From the NCBI GenBank assembly GCA_016928395.1, contig JAFGKV010000108.1, positions 1 through 15,145 on the forward strand: a DNA stretch of 15,145 nt. Reading direction: 5' to 3'. Shown here piece by piece: positions 8,012 through 14,929 of this stretch. The first letter of the stretch is position 1. The number at the start of each line of letters is the position of its first letter. Under the pieces are notes generated by a model, which was given only the letters and a program-made list of their open reading frames with translations, searched no databases and was not told where the DNA came from. Position numbers and translations under genes: made by a program. Source of the stretch: Candidatus Fermentibacterota bacterium (GTDB lineage Bacteria > JAFGKV01).

Positions 8012-9022
8012 TCAGTACCTCTTGCCAAAGAGAAACGAGACTGCGCCCGAGACGATGCCCGCATCGATGGCGGCGACATCAGCCACGAGAAGCGCGGCGA
8101 TCGCGCCGGCTTGGAGGGCGCCGCGGCGACGGGAAATGAAGAACAAGAACGGAAGCTGGAAGAGAATCACGCACGCACCCAGCGCGACCGCAAGAGGCAC
8201 TGCCCCCGCCCAGGCCGCCGCGATCCCCAAGGGAAGACAGGCGAGACTCCCCAGCCAGGCCCTCATCTCGCCGGCGCGGGCTGTGCTCACGGCCCAACCA
8301 CCACCGGGATGCAATACCGCTACATCCCTGGCCAAAGCCCGGCGCAGCATGAACCGCGTCTTTGCCGCAGCCAGACGGAAATCATAGCGCAGCAGTTCAC
8401 CTGCTCCATAGTGCCGGTCGTGAATCACCCGAAGCCGCGAGTCAAGGAGAATGCGGCCTCCTCTCCGCACGACGCGATGCCCCAGGTCTGCGTCTTCCAC
8501 CGTCGGCACGGTGATCCTCTCATCGAAACCACCCAGTTCACGAAACAGCGACGCTCTGATGGCGAAGAAGAACGACGCGGCCGACACCAGCCAGGGGTTC
8601 TTGATCCGTCGCGTCCATGAGTAGTGGTAGTAGAGGTTCTTGTACTGGCTGGATGCATTTGGATGCGGGCATTCCGCGGCATAGATCCCCTGCACCGCAT
8701 CGGGGCAGTCTGGCGCCTGAAAGTGGTGGAGGAGGAGGGTGAACGCATCGGGCGGAACCATGACATCGGCATCCACGAACACTACGATCTCTCCGCCAGC
8801 CTCGCGGGCGCCCAGATTCCTGGCCCTGGACGCGCCCACTGACCTCGGCAGGGTAATGACCCGCGTGGCGTCGCGTTCCGCAAGGGACGCCGTCGCATCG
8901 CAGGATCCATCATTGACCACAAGGATCTCTAGTGACATCCCCCCCGCGCGGCGGAGAGCAGCCAGGCACGAGGGAAGGGTGGGCGCAGCATCCCGCGCCG
9001 GCACCACTGCGGACACCGTCAT
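8012..9022 (-). CDS. Family 2 glycosyltransferase with C-terminal membrane segments
   Basis: A 336-residue protein. The GT-A domain opens with VSAVVPARDAAPTLPSCL, followed by ILVVNDGS (nucleotide binding), FVDADV (82-87, the metal-binding DxD) and TVPTVEDADLGHR (~171-183), where the acidic pair probably includes the catalytic base. Residues ~255-335 contain two to three hydrophobic helices, so it is probably anchored with its catalytic face in the cytoplasm, using a nucleotide sugar. The ATG overlaps the stop of the upstream gene as ATGA, suggesting translational coupling. It is a paralogue of the 9776-10816 product: both share FVDADV, a YYHYS block and the C-terminal helices. Donor and acceptor cannot be read from sequence. 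Confidence 0.9.
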   Translation of the reverse strand: MTVSAVVPARDAAPTLPSCLAALRRAGGMSLEILVVNDGSCDATASLAERDATRVITLPRSVGASRARNLGAREAGGEIVVFVDADVMVPPDAFTLLLHHFQAPDCPDAVQGIYAAECPHPNASSQYKNLYYHYSWTRRIKNPWLVSAASFFFAIRASLFRELGGFDERITVPTVEDADLGHRVVRRGGRILLDSRLRVIHDRHYGAGELLRYDFRLAAAKTRFMLRRALARDVAVLHPGGGWAVSTARAGEMRAWLGSLACLPLGIAAAWAGAVPLAVALGACVILFQLPFLFFISRRRGALQAGAIAALLVADVAAIDAGIVSGAVSFLFGKRY

Positions 9023-9771
9023 GAGAAGCGGGGAAGCGTCGGGTCGCGACGGATACCCAGGCGGTGTAGGAAAAAGCGCGCCATGTGGCCCAGAAGGCTG
9101 AGCCCGTAGCGGATTCCCTGGCGAAAGCTCATCTTGGAGCTGTCATCGGCGAAGCGTGTCGGGCTGGGGATTTCGTCGATCCGGTGGCCGCGGGCAGCCA
9201 GATGCACCATGATCTGAGTGTCGAAATCGAATCGGTCGGAGAAGGTGTGAAAGGGAACCGCCTCCAGCCCTCGCCTCGAATATGCGCGGTAGCCGTTGTG
9301 AAACTCGGAAAGCCGCGTGCCGAACACGAGGTTGCCCAAAAACGTCAGGGTTCGGTTCGGAATGTACTTCCAGATGGGCATACCCCCCTTCAGGGCATCA
9401 CCGCTCTTGATGCGTGACCCGGTCACGCCATCGGCCCCCGCTGCCACGGCTTCGACGAATCTGGGTAGGATGGCGGGGCTGTACTGAAAATCCGAGTGGA
9501 GCAAGACCACGATGTCGGCCGCATGCTCCAGAGCCCAGGCGTATCCCGTCTTCTGTGCTCCGCCGTATCCTCTGTTTTTCGGATGGTTCACCACCGCAAG
9601 GCCCAGAGAGCGGGCGACTTCATCGGTGCCGTCGCGGCTACCGTCATTCACCAGGACGATTTCGTCCACCCATCCTTCGGGGATGGCCGCCACGGTCTTC
9701 GCCAGAGTGCGGGCGGTGTTGTAGGCGGGCATGACCACTACGACCCTGCGACCCGAAGCGTGCGCGCTCAC
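9019..9771 (-). CDS. Family 2 glycosyltransferase of the DPM1/polyprenol-phosphate-sugar synthase type
   Basis: A 250-residue protein from GTG 9771. An ATG at 9798 would overlap the previous gene by 23 nt; the GTG is preferred because an AGGAGG lies 10 nt before it, inside the last codons of the upstream gene, and it starts 4 nt after that stop. Visible blocks are VVVVMPAYNTARTL, IVLVNDGSRDGT, NRGYGGAQKTGYAWAL, LLHSDFQYSPAIL (DxD region, here H-S-D), SEFHNGYRAYSR and a PSPTRFADDSSKMSFRQG end. No membrane segment is obvious, as in short DPM1-type enzymes, which move a sugar from a nucleotide donor to a polyprenyl phosphate. It is a logical donor source for the GT-C protein at 3012-4811. Its downstream end overlaps the next gene by 4 nt. 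Confidence 0.9.
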   Translation of the reverse strand: MSAHASGRRVVVVMPAYNTARTLAKTVAAIPEGWVDEIVLVNDGSRDGTDEVARSLGLAVVNHPKNRGYGGAQKTGYAWALEHAADIVVLLHSDFQYSPAILPRFVEAVAAGADGVTGSRIKSGDALKGGMPIWKYIPNRTLTFLGNLVFGTRLSEFHNGYRAYSRRGLEAVPFHTFSDRFDFDTQIMVHLAARGHRIDEIPSPTRFADDSSKMSFRQGIRYGLSLLGHMARFFLHRLGIRRDPTLPRFS

Positions 9772-9775
9772 TGTG

Positions 9776-10816
9776 TCAAAACCTCCTACCCACAGCATAC
9801 TCCAGGGCGCCTACCATGAGCCCAGCCCCCACAGCCAGCATGTCGAACCACAGCATTCCAAGAGAGACCATGGCGGCCACCCAGCCGTGGGTGACTCTGA
9901 CATGCGTGAGGAACCCGCCGCCGAGACAGGCCAAAACTACCCAGGCCCCGAGAAAGACCGCCAGAAGTCTCCAGCCCGGCATCACCAGCAGTGCGCCCAG
10001 CAGAAGGGCAATCCCCCACGACACGGGAATTGCCAGCACAATCCTGCGGGAATGGTGTGTCAAGTTGCTGCCCACATTGGCATAGCGACGAAGAAGCCGG
10101 AGGCGAACATGCCGCAAGGCGCTCTTCATCTGGCTGCGCCCCATCCGGAATCGGCGGATGAGAAAACGACCGAGCGTGTAGTCAGCCAAGTGATCCACCA
10201 GAAGCGTTCGGTCAAGCAGTATCTGATAGCCTTTGTCCACCAACGTATACCCAAACTCCTCATCCTCCACGGTGGCCCCCGGTATCCGCTCGTCGAATCC
10301 GCCTGCCCGCAAGAATACGTCCCGGCGCACTGCGGCGCACCACGTCGCAAACACACTGGTATGGTCTCCCGGCACGCGGCGCAGGGAATAGTGGTAGTAG
10401 TCGTTCTGATAACGGCTCCACGGGTTGGCCACGGGGCCCGGGCATCGGTAGAGGCTCTGCACCGCCGCCACGTCCGGATGTCGGGAGAAATCCTCCCGGA
10501 CCCGGTGCAGCGTATCCGAAGCGATCACCACATCGGCATCCACGAAGACGATGATGGCCCCCCGAGCCGCCCGCGCCCCCGCATTGCGGGCGGCGGCGGC
10601 GCCTCGCCGGGAGGTCAGCCGCACCAGACGGTGACACAGATCGCCGGCGATGCGGGCAGAGTCGTCGGCAGACTTGTCGTCAACTACGATAAGCTCGGCG
10701 TCATCCAGGCCTGACCCGCACACCGCCTCAAGGCATCGGCGAAGAGTCCCCGCGGCATCATGCGCGGGGACCACAATGGAGAGGTCCGGAAGGGACCGGC
10801 TCGATTCGGCGGCCAT
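9776..10816 (-). CDS. Family 2 glycosyltransferase with C-terminal membrane segments (first gene of the minus-strand run)
   Basis: A 346-residue protein. The GT-A domain has LSIVVPAHDAAGTLRRCL, LIVVDDKSADDS, the AARNAGARAARG helix, FVDADVV (DxD at 93-95) and GATVEDEEFGY (E184-D185, candidate catalytic base region). Three hydrophobic stretches lie between ~258 and 340. It resembles the 8012-9022 product, including RYQNDYYHYSLRR against QYKNLYYHYSWTR, so the two are duplicates that probably act on related acceptors. The ATG has a weak AGGG about 9 nt upstream. It is the first gene after the divergent intergenic region, so the promoter at 10925-10953 would serve the run. Confidence 0.9.
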   Translation of the reverse strand: MAAESSRSLPDLSIVVPAHDAAGTLRRCLEAVCGSGLDDAELIVVDDKSADDSARIAGDLCHRLVRLTSRRGAAAARNAGARAARGAIIVFVDADVVIASDTLHRVREDFSRHPDVAAVQSLYRCPGPVANPWSRYQNDYYHYSLRRVPGDHTSVFATWCAAVRRDVFLRAGGFDERIPGATVEDEEFGYTLVDKGYQILLDRTLLVDHLADYTLGRFLIRRFRMGRSQMKSALRHVRLRLLRRYANVGSNLTHHSRRIVLAIPVSWGIALLLGALLVMPGWRLLAVFLGAWVVLACLGGGFLTHVRVTHGWVAAMVSLGMLWFDMLAVGAGLMVGALEYAVGRRF

Positions 10817-10894
10817 TGTAACAACCCTGAAGGCTCCCCCATGCCGCGCCCACTGGCAGGCTCTCGGCCGGAGAACCGGAGAGAATGGAACAAA

Positions 10895-10913
10895 GTTCCC
10901 GGGTCATGGGAAC
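10895..10913. promoter_or_regulatory. Perfect dyad GTTCCC-N7-GGGAAC, possible operator
   Basis: The arms GTTCCC (10895-10900) and GGGAAC (10908-10913) flank a 7-nt spacer. The dyad would lie just inside the start of the minus-strand transcript, a common place for a repressor site. No regulator gene is in the window. Confidence 0.4.
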
Positions 10914-10924
10914 GGGAATCTTCC

Positions 10925-10953
10925 AATGTCACCGTTGGGAGTCTGGGTGTCAA
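10925..10953 (-). promoter_or_regulatory. Candidate sigma70 promoter for the minus-strand operon
   Basis: Read on the minus strand, a perfect -35 box TTGACA (10953-10948) is followed by a 17-nt spacer and a weak -10 box GACATT (10930-10925, 3 of 6 matches). Transcription would start near 10918, giving a leader of about 100 nt before the ATG at 10816. The poor -10 box may mean an activator is needed or that the site is spurious. Confidence 0.4.
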
Positions 10954-11032
10954 TGTGGACTCTGGTCGACCTCGCCCTCAGGGAACGGGCGCGCGGGCCT
11001 GCACCTTTGAGGACCGTGCACCACCTTCCTGC

Positions 11033-11060
11033 TTGACATCTCGCCCGGACATCGTACCAT
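11033..11060 (+). promoter_or_regulatory. Sigma70 promoter for the plus-strand radical SAM gene
   Basis: A perfect -35 box TTGACA (11033-11038), a 16-nt spacer and the -10 box TACCAT (11055-11060, 4 of 6 matches). Transcription would start near 11067, leaving a leader of about 135 nt before the GTG at 11203. This is the best promoter in the window. Confidence 0.6.
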
Positions 11061-11094
11061 CGAGTCTTCATCCCCTGTGTGTCGCGAATCCGCA

Positions 11095-11148
11095 GTCACG
11101 TCCCACGGCCTTGAGGGCGTGACAGTGGGCCGGCACGGTGGTGCCGGC
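11095..11148 (+). promoter_or_regulatory. Two-hairpin leader structure with a competing pairing
   Basis: Hairpin 1 pairs GTCACG (11095-11100) with CGTGAC (11118-11123) and, after one bulged T, CCC (11102-11104) with GGG (11115-11117). Hairpin 2 has perfect 8-bp arms GCCGGCAC (11129-11136) and GTGCCGGC (11141-11148) around a GGTG loop. CCCAC (11102-11106) could instead pair with GTGGG (11125-11129), which would break hairpin 1 and the base of hairpin 2. No U-run follows, so this is not an obvious transcriptional terminator. A regulatory role is inferred. Confidence 0.4.
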
Positions 11149-11202
11149 GGTCTCCATGGATACGACCGGCCCCGCCGGAATCAGAGAAGGCAGGTAGCCT
11201 GC

Positions 11203-12840
11203 GTGCATACACCCTCCATCGCGGTGATCACTCCCATCGAAGACGGCATACCCGTCCAGGTGTCCGCCTACAAAGCGTGGATGCCCCGATACGGCAGCGT
11301 TTCGGTGGCCCAGGCCCTCAAGGATGCGGGCTATGAGGTCCGCCATTACTGCGAGCACTCAGGAAGCGTCATCGATTGGGAGTGGGTCTTCTCCTGCGAC
11401 TATGTCGGCCTGTCGCTCATGACGTTCTGCGCCCGCAAAGGCGCCCAGTACGCCCGGCGGATCCGCGAGCACTCCAAGGCCCGCATCATTGCCGGGGGCT
11501 GCCATGCCTCGGTCGCGCCGGAGGACTGTCTGGATTTCGCCGACATCGCCGTCCGCAACGAAGGCGAGGCCGCGCTGCTGGAGGTGCTGGATGCCCTGGG
11601 CCACGGGGGTGATCTCTCGGGTGTGCAGGGTATCAGCTATCGCGACGGGTTCGGCCAGATACGGCACAATCCTGATCACGCCTTCATTGCGGATCTGAGT
11701 AGAGTCGTCGACATCTCTCTCATCGATGGCTACCCCAGGAATGACCCACGCCGGTTCCTCAAAGAGGCGTTCAGGCGGCGCCAGATTCCCCGGATCAGCC
11801 TACCCGTAGCGCAGACATCCCGGGGCTGCGTGCACCGCTGCCGTTTCTGCATGGTCAAGTTCGAGCTGGGATCAACCTACCGCCGCCGTCCTCCGGAGGT
11901 GGTGGTGCAGGAGATCGAAAAAGCCTTCGATCATCTTAGATCGCGCACCATCTTCTTGGTGGACAATGACTTCACCCACGACACCGACCATGCGCTGGCG
12001 GTGCTTACGCCACTGGTCGAGAAGTACGGCGGGAGATTTAACATCTACTTCTTCAGCCGTATCGATCTCGCGAAGAAGCCGCGGCTGCTGGAGGTCTTGC
12101 GCACCATCGACAATGTCTATATCGGCGTCGGGTTCGAATCAACCAATGATTCGACCTTGTCGGAGTTCTCCAAGGGGCAGCGCCACGGCGACTTCATCGA
12201 GAGCGTCGACACGCTTCACCGGTACGGATTCAATATCCACGGCCTCTTCATCTTCGGCGCGGATACCGATACGGTCCGGAGTCTGGAGGAGACTGTGGGA
12301 TTCGCTCTGCAAAACAAGCTCTACACGGTGGGGTTCAGCGCCCTCTACGATATCCCGGGCAAAGAGAAGACCCTGGGCCTCCCCCAGCTCATTCCTGACC
12401 ATCGCTTCATTCATCGGGACTGGCGACTCTTCACGAGCCACTTCGTCGTGCACTACCCAAGACAGATGCGGCCCAGCCAGCTCCAGCGCGCCATCATCGA
12501 CGGCCAGAAGCGCTTCTTCCGCGAGAACCGGGCGACCTTCTTCCAGTACTTTCCGGTGTACGCCAGCTCCGAGCCTTATATTCGCTACCTCGAACAGGCG
12601 GAGCGGGATCTGTACGACACCCAGGATCGCCTCATTGAGGAACGGCTCATGGGGAGAACCTACGAGGATCTTCCCGACCTCGTGCCGCTGCGGGCCAGTC
12701 GGTGGGTGAAAAGCCGGGAAACCGGGGAGTTCATCCTGCAGAACGCCTTCCGCGCCAAGGCATGGCAGATGCTGTCATCCAACTTCGGCCGTCGGGGGAC
12801 CGGGGCCAAACCCCTCATCCTCGGCAGCCTCCAGACGTAG
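11203..12840 (+). CDS. B12-binding-domain radical SAM protein with a long C-terminal extension
   Basis: A 545-residue protein from GTG 11203. The frame stays open upstream to 11077, but that part has no family-like sequence, while AVITPIEDGIPVQVSAYKAW is a natural N-terminus; an AGG lies 8 nt before the GTG. The N-terminal cobalamin-type domain includes VSVAQALKDAGYEV, IIAGGCHASVAPEDC and IAVRNEGEAALLEVLD. The radical SAM site is C209-VHR-C213-RF-C216 after AQTSRG. Later signatures are FLVDNDFT, IGVGFES and GLFIFGADTDT. The last ~130 residues (from about HRDWRLFTSHFVVHYP) are aromatic- and basic-rich and longer than in the other copies. There is no DxHxxG motif. It is transcribed away from the glycosyltransferase operon from its own promoter. 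Reaction unknown. Confidence 0.92.
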   Translation: MHTPSIAVITPIEDGIPVQVSAYKAWMPRYGSVSVAQALKDAGYEVRHYCEHSGSVIDWEWVFSCDYVGLSLMTFCARKGAQYARRIREHSKARIIAGGCHASVAPEDCLDFADIAVRNEGEAALLEVLDALGHGGDLSGVQGISYRDGFGQIRHNPDHAFIADLSRVVDISLIDGYPRNDPRRFLKEAFRRRQIPRISLPVAQTSRGCVHRCRFCMVKFELGSTYRRRPPEVVVQEIEKAFDHLRSRTIFLVDNDFTHDTDHALAVLTPLVEKYGGRFNIYFFSRIDLAKKPRLLEVLRTIDNVYIGVGFESTNDSTLSEFSKGQRHGDFIESVDTLHRYGFNIHGLFIFGADTDTVRSLEETVGFALQNKLYTVGFSALYDIPGKEKTLGLPQLIPDHRFIHRDWRLFTSHFVVHYPRQMRPSQLQRAIIDGQKRFFRENRATFFQYFPVYASSEPYIRYLEQAERDLYDTQDRLIEERLMGRTYEDLPDLVPLRASRWVKSRETGEFILQNAFRAKAWQMLSSNFGRRGTGAKPLILGSLQT

Positions 12841-12942
12841 CATCTCATCCTCGGGGCGCCTCACATTGTGAATGAGGGCTTCCATGGCGTGTATCGTGAA
12901 GGCGGCAAGACTCAAGGAGTCAGAACCCAGAGTGGCCCCTGA

Positions 12943-12985
12943 ATGGGCGCCGAGTGCCGGGCGCCGCTTCCCGCAAGGCGCCCAT
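12943..12985. repeat. Inverted repeat with perfect 9-bp arms
   Basis: ATGGGCGCC (12943-12951) and GGCGCCCAT (12977-12985) flank a 25-nt loop that holds an inner CGGG/CCCG stem (12958-12961 with 12970-12973). It forms a stable cruciform or RNA hairpin on either strand. With no T-run it is at most a non-canonical terminator; it could also be a REP-like extragenic palindrome. Confidence 0.5.
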
Positions 12986-13053
12986 ATCCGAGATCGCTGG
13001 CGGGAATCGGATACGACAGTCTCGCTCCCTCTCCACCAAGCCCCCAGTGACGG

Positions 13054-13071
13054 TCGCCCCTTCGGGGGCGA
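13054..13071. terminator. TTCG-loop hairpin, possible bidirectional terminator
   Basis: The arms TCGCCCC (13054-13060) and GGGGCGA (13065-13071) close a TTCG loop, the very stable C(UUCG)G type in plus-strand RNA. Lying between convergent genes, it is the best terminator candidate here, but it lacks a U-run, so termination is inferred from place and stability only. Confidence 0.4.
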
Positions 13072-13150
13072 ACAGCCATCCGCCCGAATGCTCATTCCCC
13101 ACAAATCCGACAGTCTTCGGCCCGCAAGAAGCCTGCCCACGCTACGGGGG

Positions 13151-14566
13151 TCAGGATTCCACTGAACTACTGAGCCTTCCCTTATCACGCATACGCCGGA
13201 ACCACAGCCAGGCGGCGTTGCTCCAATCGATTCTCAGCCGGGGCATTCCCATAAGGATCTTGGGCGCCTTGGCGGCATAGAAGCGGCGGTAGGCCCGGCG
13301 TTGGAGACGCCGCAGCTCCTCCCCGGAGACGGCGCTCAGGTTGAAGTAGCCGGAGAGGTAGTTGTACTTCCCGAAGTCCAGCGTCGCCGACTCTTCCGGC
13401 CCCACCGTTTCGTCCCACAGCGGCGTTCCAGGGTAGGGTGTGACGATGAAGAAGCTGGCGAAGAACAGATCCGTGGCAACGGCATAGGAGATCGTCGCCT
13501 CCATCTCCTCGGCCGTCTCCGTGGGAAACCCAAGCATGAAGTAGCCGTTGGTCACAATGCCGTCGGCATCGGCCCAGGTGATCGCCTCGCGAACGCGCTC
13601 AATGTCCAAGTGCTTGTGGATGAGCTTCTGAAGGCGCGATGATGCGGTCTCAACCGCCACGGCAAGGTTCGTGGTGCCTGCATCGGCCATCAGACTGACC
13701 AGCTCCCGATCCAGCCTGTCGGCACGGACTCCATTGGGAAATGCGAGCTGGAAGCTCCCGTCCATCCGGCAGAGCCCTTCGCAGATGGCCTTCGCCCTGG
13801 GCAGGTCAAGGTTGAAGATATCGTCATATACCTCGATATCGCGAATGCCGAAGCGCCCCACGATCTCTCGCGCCTCCTCCACCACGTTCTCTGCGGATCT
13901 CGGGCGGAACTGCTTCCCGAAGAGGTTGTGGCAGTAAAAACACTGGTAGGGACACCCTCGCGAGGTGAACAGGGGAAGGAACCGGCCACGCTTGAGATTG
14001 CCGGCTCGCCCCCGGCGTGCATAGAGATTGATGTCTACCAGATCCCATGCGGGGAAGGGAAGCGCATCCACATCGGAGACGGCTTGGCGCGGCGGACCCC
14101 AGGCAACCTGCCCATCGGTGCGCCACCCAACCCCCGGGATTTCCGGCCGGTCTCCTCCACCCTCCACCGCGCGGACGACTGCGGCAAAGCTCTCCTCGCC
14201 TTCACCCGTCACCAAGACATCGATGTTCCCATCGGCGATGACATCGGCAGTGCATGCGGAAATGTGAGGGCCACCGACAACAACGGCCGTACGTCGATCT
14301 GATGCCTTGGTCTCCGCGGCAACCCGATGCATGCTGGCTGCTTCGCATGTCAAGGCGGAAACCGCCACCATATCGGCCGGAGAGGAGGAGAGTCGCTGCT
14401 TCAGGAGCGTGAACGGCTCGGGATGGCACCGAAGGTCAAGGAGCTCTATCTCGTGGCTCTTCTCCAAGGACCGGAGGTAGGAAGCCAAGTACATCAGCCC
14501 CAGCGGGTACGATATCTGCGGGACTTCTCTGTTGAAGGAAGAACACTTGACCATGAGGATGCGCAT
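13151..14566 (-). CDS. B12-binding-domain radical SAM protein
   Basis: A 471-residue protein. The ATG at 14566 has a strong GGAG 7 nt upstream. The N-terminal cobalamin-type domain shows PLGLMYLASYLRSL, VVVGGPHISACTADVI and IDVLVTGEGEESF. DVDALPFPAWDLVD leads to the 4Fe-4S/SAM motif C205-PYQ-C209-FY-C212 after TSRG. Barrel signatures include IEVYDDIFNLD, VAVETASS and NGYFMLGFPTETAEEM, and the TPYPGTPLWDE block precedes a basic C-terminal tail (LQRRAYRRFYAAKAP). The cobalamin DxHxxG motif is absent (DLRCHPE). It closes the set of five enzymes of this class. It is convergent with the 11203-12840 gene and probably has its own promoter (14597-14624), so it may be controlled apart from the operon. 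Confidence 0.93.
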   Translation of the reverse strand: MRILMVKCSSFNREVPQISYPLGLMYLASYLRSLEKSHEIELLDLRCHPEPFTLLKQRLSSSPADMVAVSALTCEAASMHRVAAETKASDRRTAVVVGGPHISACTADVIADGNIDVLVTGEGEESFAAVVRAVEGGGDRPEIPGVGWRTDGQVAWGPPRQAVSDVDALPFPAWDLVDINLYARRGRAGNLKRGRFLPLFTSRGCPYQCFYCHNLFGKQFRPRSAENVVEEAREIVGRFGIRDIEVYDDIFNLDLPRAKAICEGLCRMDGSFQLAFPNGVRADRLDRELVSLMADAGTTNLAVAVETASSRLQKLIHKHLDIERVREAITWADADGIVTNGYFMLGFPTETAEEMEATISYAVATDLFFASFFIVTPYPGTPLWDETVGPEESATLDFGKYNYLSGYFNLSAVSGEELRRLQRRAYRRFYAAKAPKILMGMPRLRIDWSNAAWLWFRRMRDKGRLSSSVES

Positions 14567-14596
14567 ATCCGTTCTCCTGTGACTGTGCCGTGGCGG

Positions 14597-14624
14597 AACC
14601 TACCCGGCGGAACGTATTCGTCAA
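14597..14624 (-). promoter_or_regulatory. Candidate promoter for the 13151-14566 radical SAM gene
   Basis: On the minus strand, TTGACG (14624-14619), a 16-nt spacer and TAGGTT (14602-14597). The -35 box is good and the -10 box weak. Transcription would start near 14590, about 24 nt before the ATG, leaving room for the GGAG ribosome binding site. Confidence 0.35.
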
Positions 14625-14809
14625 TACCGGCGCCCATCATGAGGCACAGCAGTGAAGAAGTGAAGGGGCACGGGCATTCGGTAACAGGACAGTGAGACGA
14701 GTGCGATGTGAGTGAGCCGGGATCGGCGGGCCGAAAGCCGAGAGCCTCCACCCCATCGGCAAAACCCCCGATCGAGGCCATAACCCGTACGCGCCCGGCA
14801 ACGCCCGGC

Positions 14810-14838
14810 TTGCGACGAGTCCGCACCGTCTTCATTAT
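14810..14838 (+). promoter_or_regulatory. Candidate promoter for the lipoprotein gene
   Basis: TTGCGA (14810-14815), a 17-nt spacer and CATTAT (14833-14838); each box matches 4 of 6 consensus bases. The start would be near 14845, about 85 nt before the GTG at 14930. Confidence 0.35.
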
Positions 14839-14929
14839 GATCCCTGCGGGCCCCCGGGGGCTCCCGGCGGACCGCTCGGAATGGTCTCGCGGTTCCCTCT
14901 CATGACTCCCGCTGGGAAGGATCCTTTTC

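Larger units (their letters stand above)
10817..11202. other. Divergent regulatory region between the glycosyltransferase operon and the plus-strand radical SAM gene
   Basis: This 386-bp stretch has no credible gene. It contains a candidate promoter on each strand, a GTTCCC/GGGAAC dyad between the minus-strand start site and ATG, and a structured leader before the plus-strand gene, each listed separately. No cobalamin riboswitch consensus was recognised by eye. Confidence 0.6.
12841..13150. other. Convergent intergenic region, no credible gene
   Basis: This 310-bp stretch lies between two genes that end facing each other. Open frames cross it on both strands but show no family sequence. Its content is two strong inverted repeats, listed separately, which may stop transcription from both sides. 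It ends with a pyrimidine- and C-rich segment before the stop codon at 13151. Confidence 0.55.
14567..14929. other. Divergent intergenic region before the lipoprotein gene
   Basis: This 363-bp stretch carries a candidate promoter on each strand and a 12-bp palindrome GCCCCCGGGGGC (14850-14861) in the presumed leader of the plus-strand gene. A minus-strand frame from ATG 14835 crosses it and overlaps the radical SAM start; it was not accepted as a gene. Confidence 0.5.

Noticed and set aside
6635-8620. A 661-codon open frame on the plus strand
   Set aside because: It lies antisense to two clear genes (radical SAM and GT2), spans their junction and has no domain-like sequence; long antisense frames are common in GC-rich genes.
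11077-11202. N-terminal extension of the plus-strand radical SAM frame
   Set aside because: The added 42 codons look non-coding, fold into hairpins, and the family N-terminus begins at the GTG at 11203.
13054-13165. Possible tRNA fragment or REP-transposase-linked repeat suggested by the TTCG hairpin and a GGGGTCAGGATTCC segment
   Set aside because: No cloverleaf or T-loop consensus could be built, no transposase is nearby, and the GGGGTCAGGATTCC segment is largely the coding end of the radical SAM gene.
12775-13188. A minus-strand 137-codon frame across the convergent gap
   Set aside because: It overlaps the ends of both flanking radical SAM genes and runs through strong palindromes with no domain-like pattern.
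14494-14835. A minus-strand 113-codon frame from ATG 14835 with a Cys-containing middle (CPVTECPC) and a weak AGGG upstream
   Set aside because: It overlaps the well-supported start of the radical SAM gene by 73 nt, its codon third positions are less GC-rich than the neighbours, and no family resemblance was seen. It remains a weak possibility.
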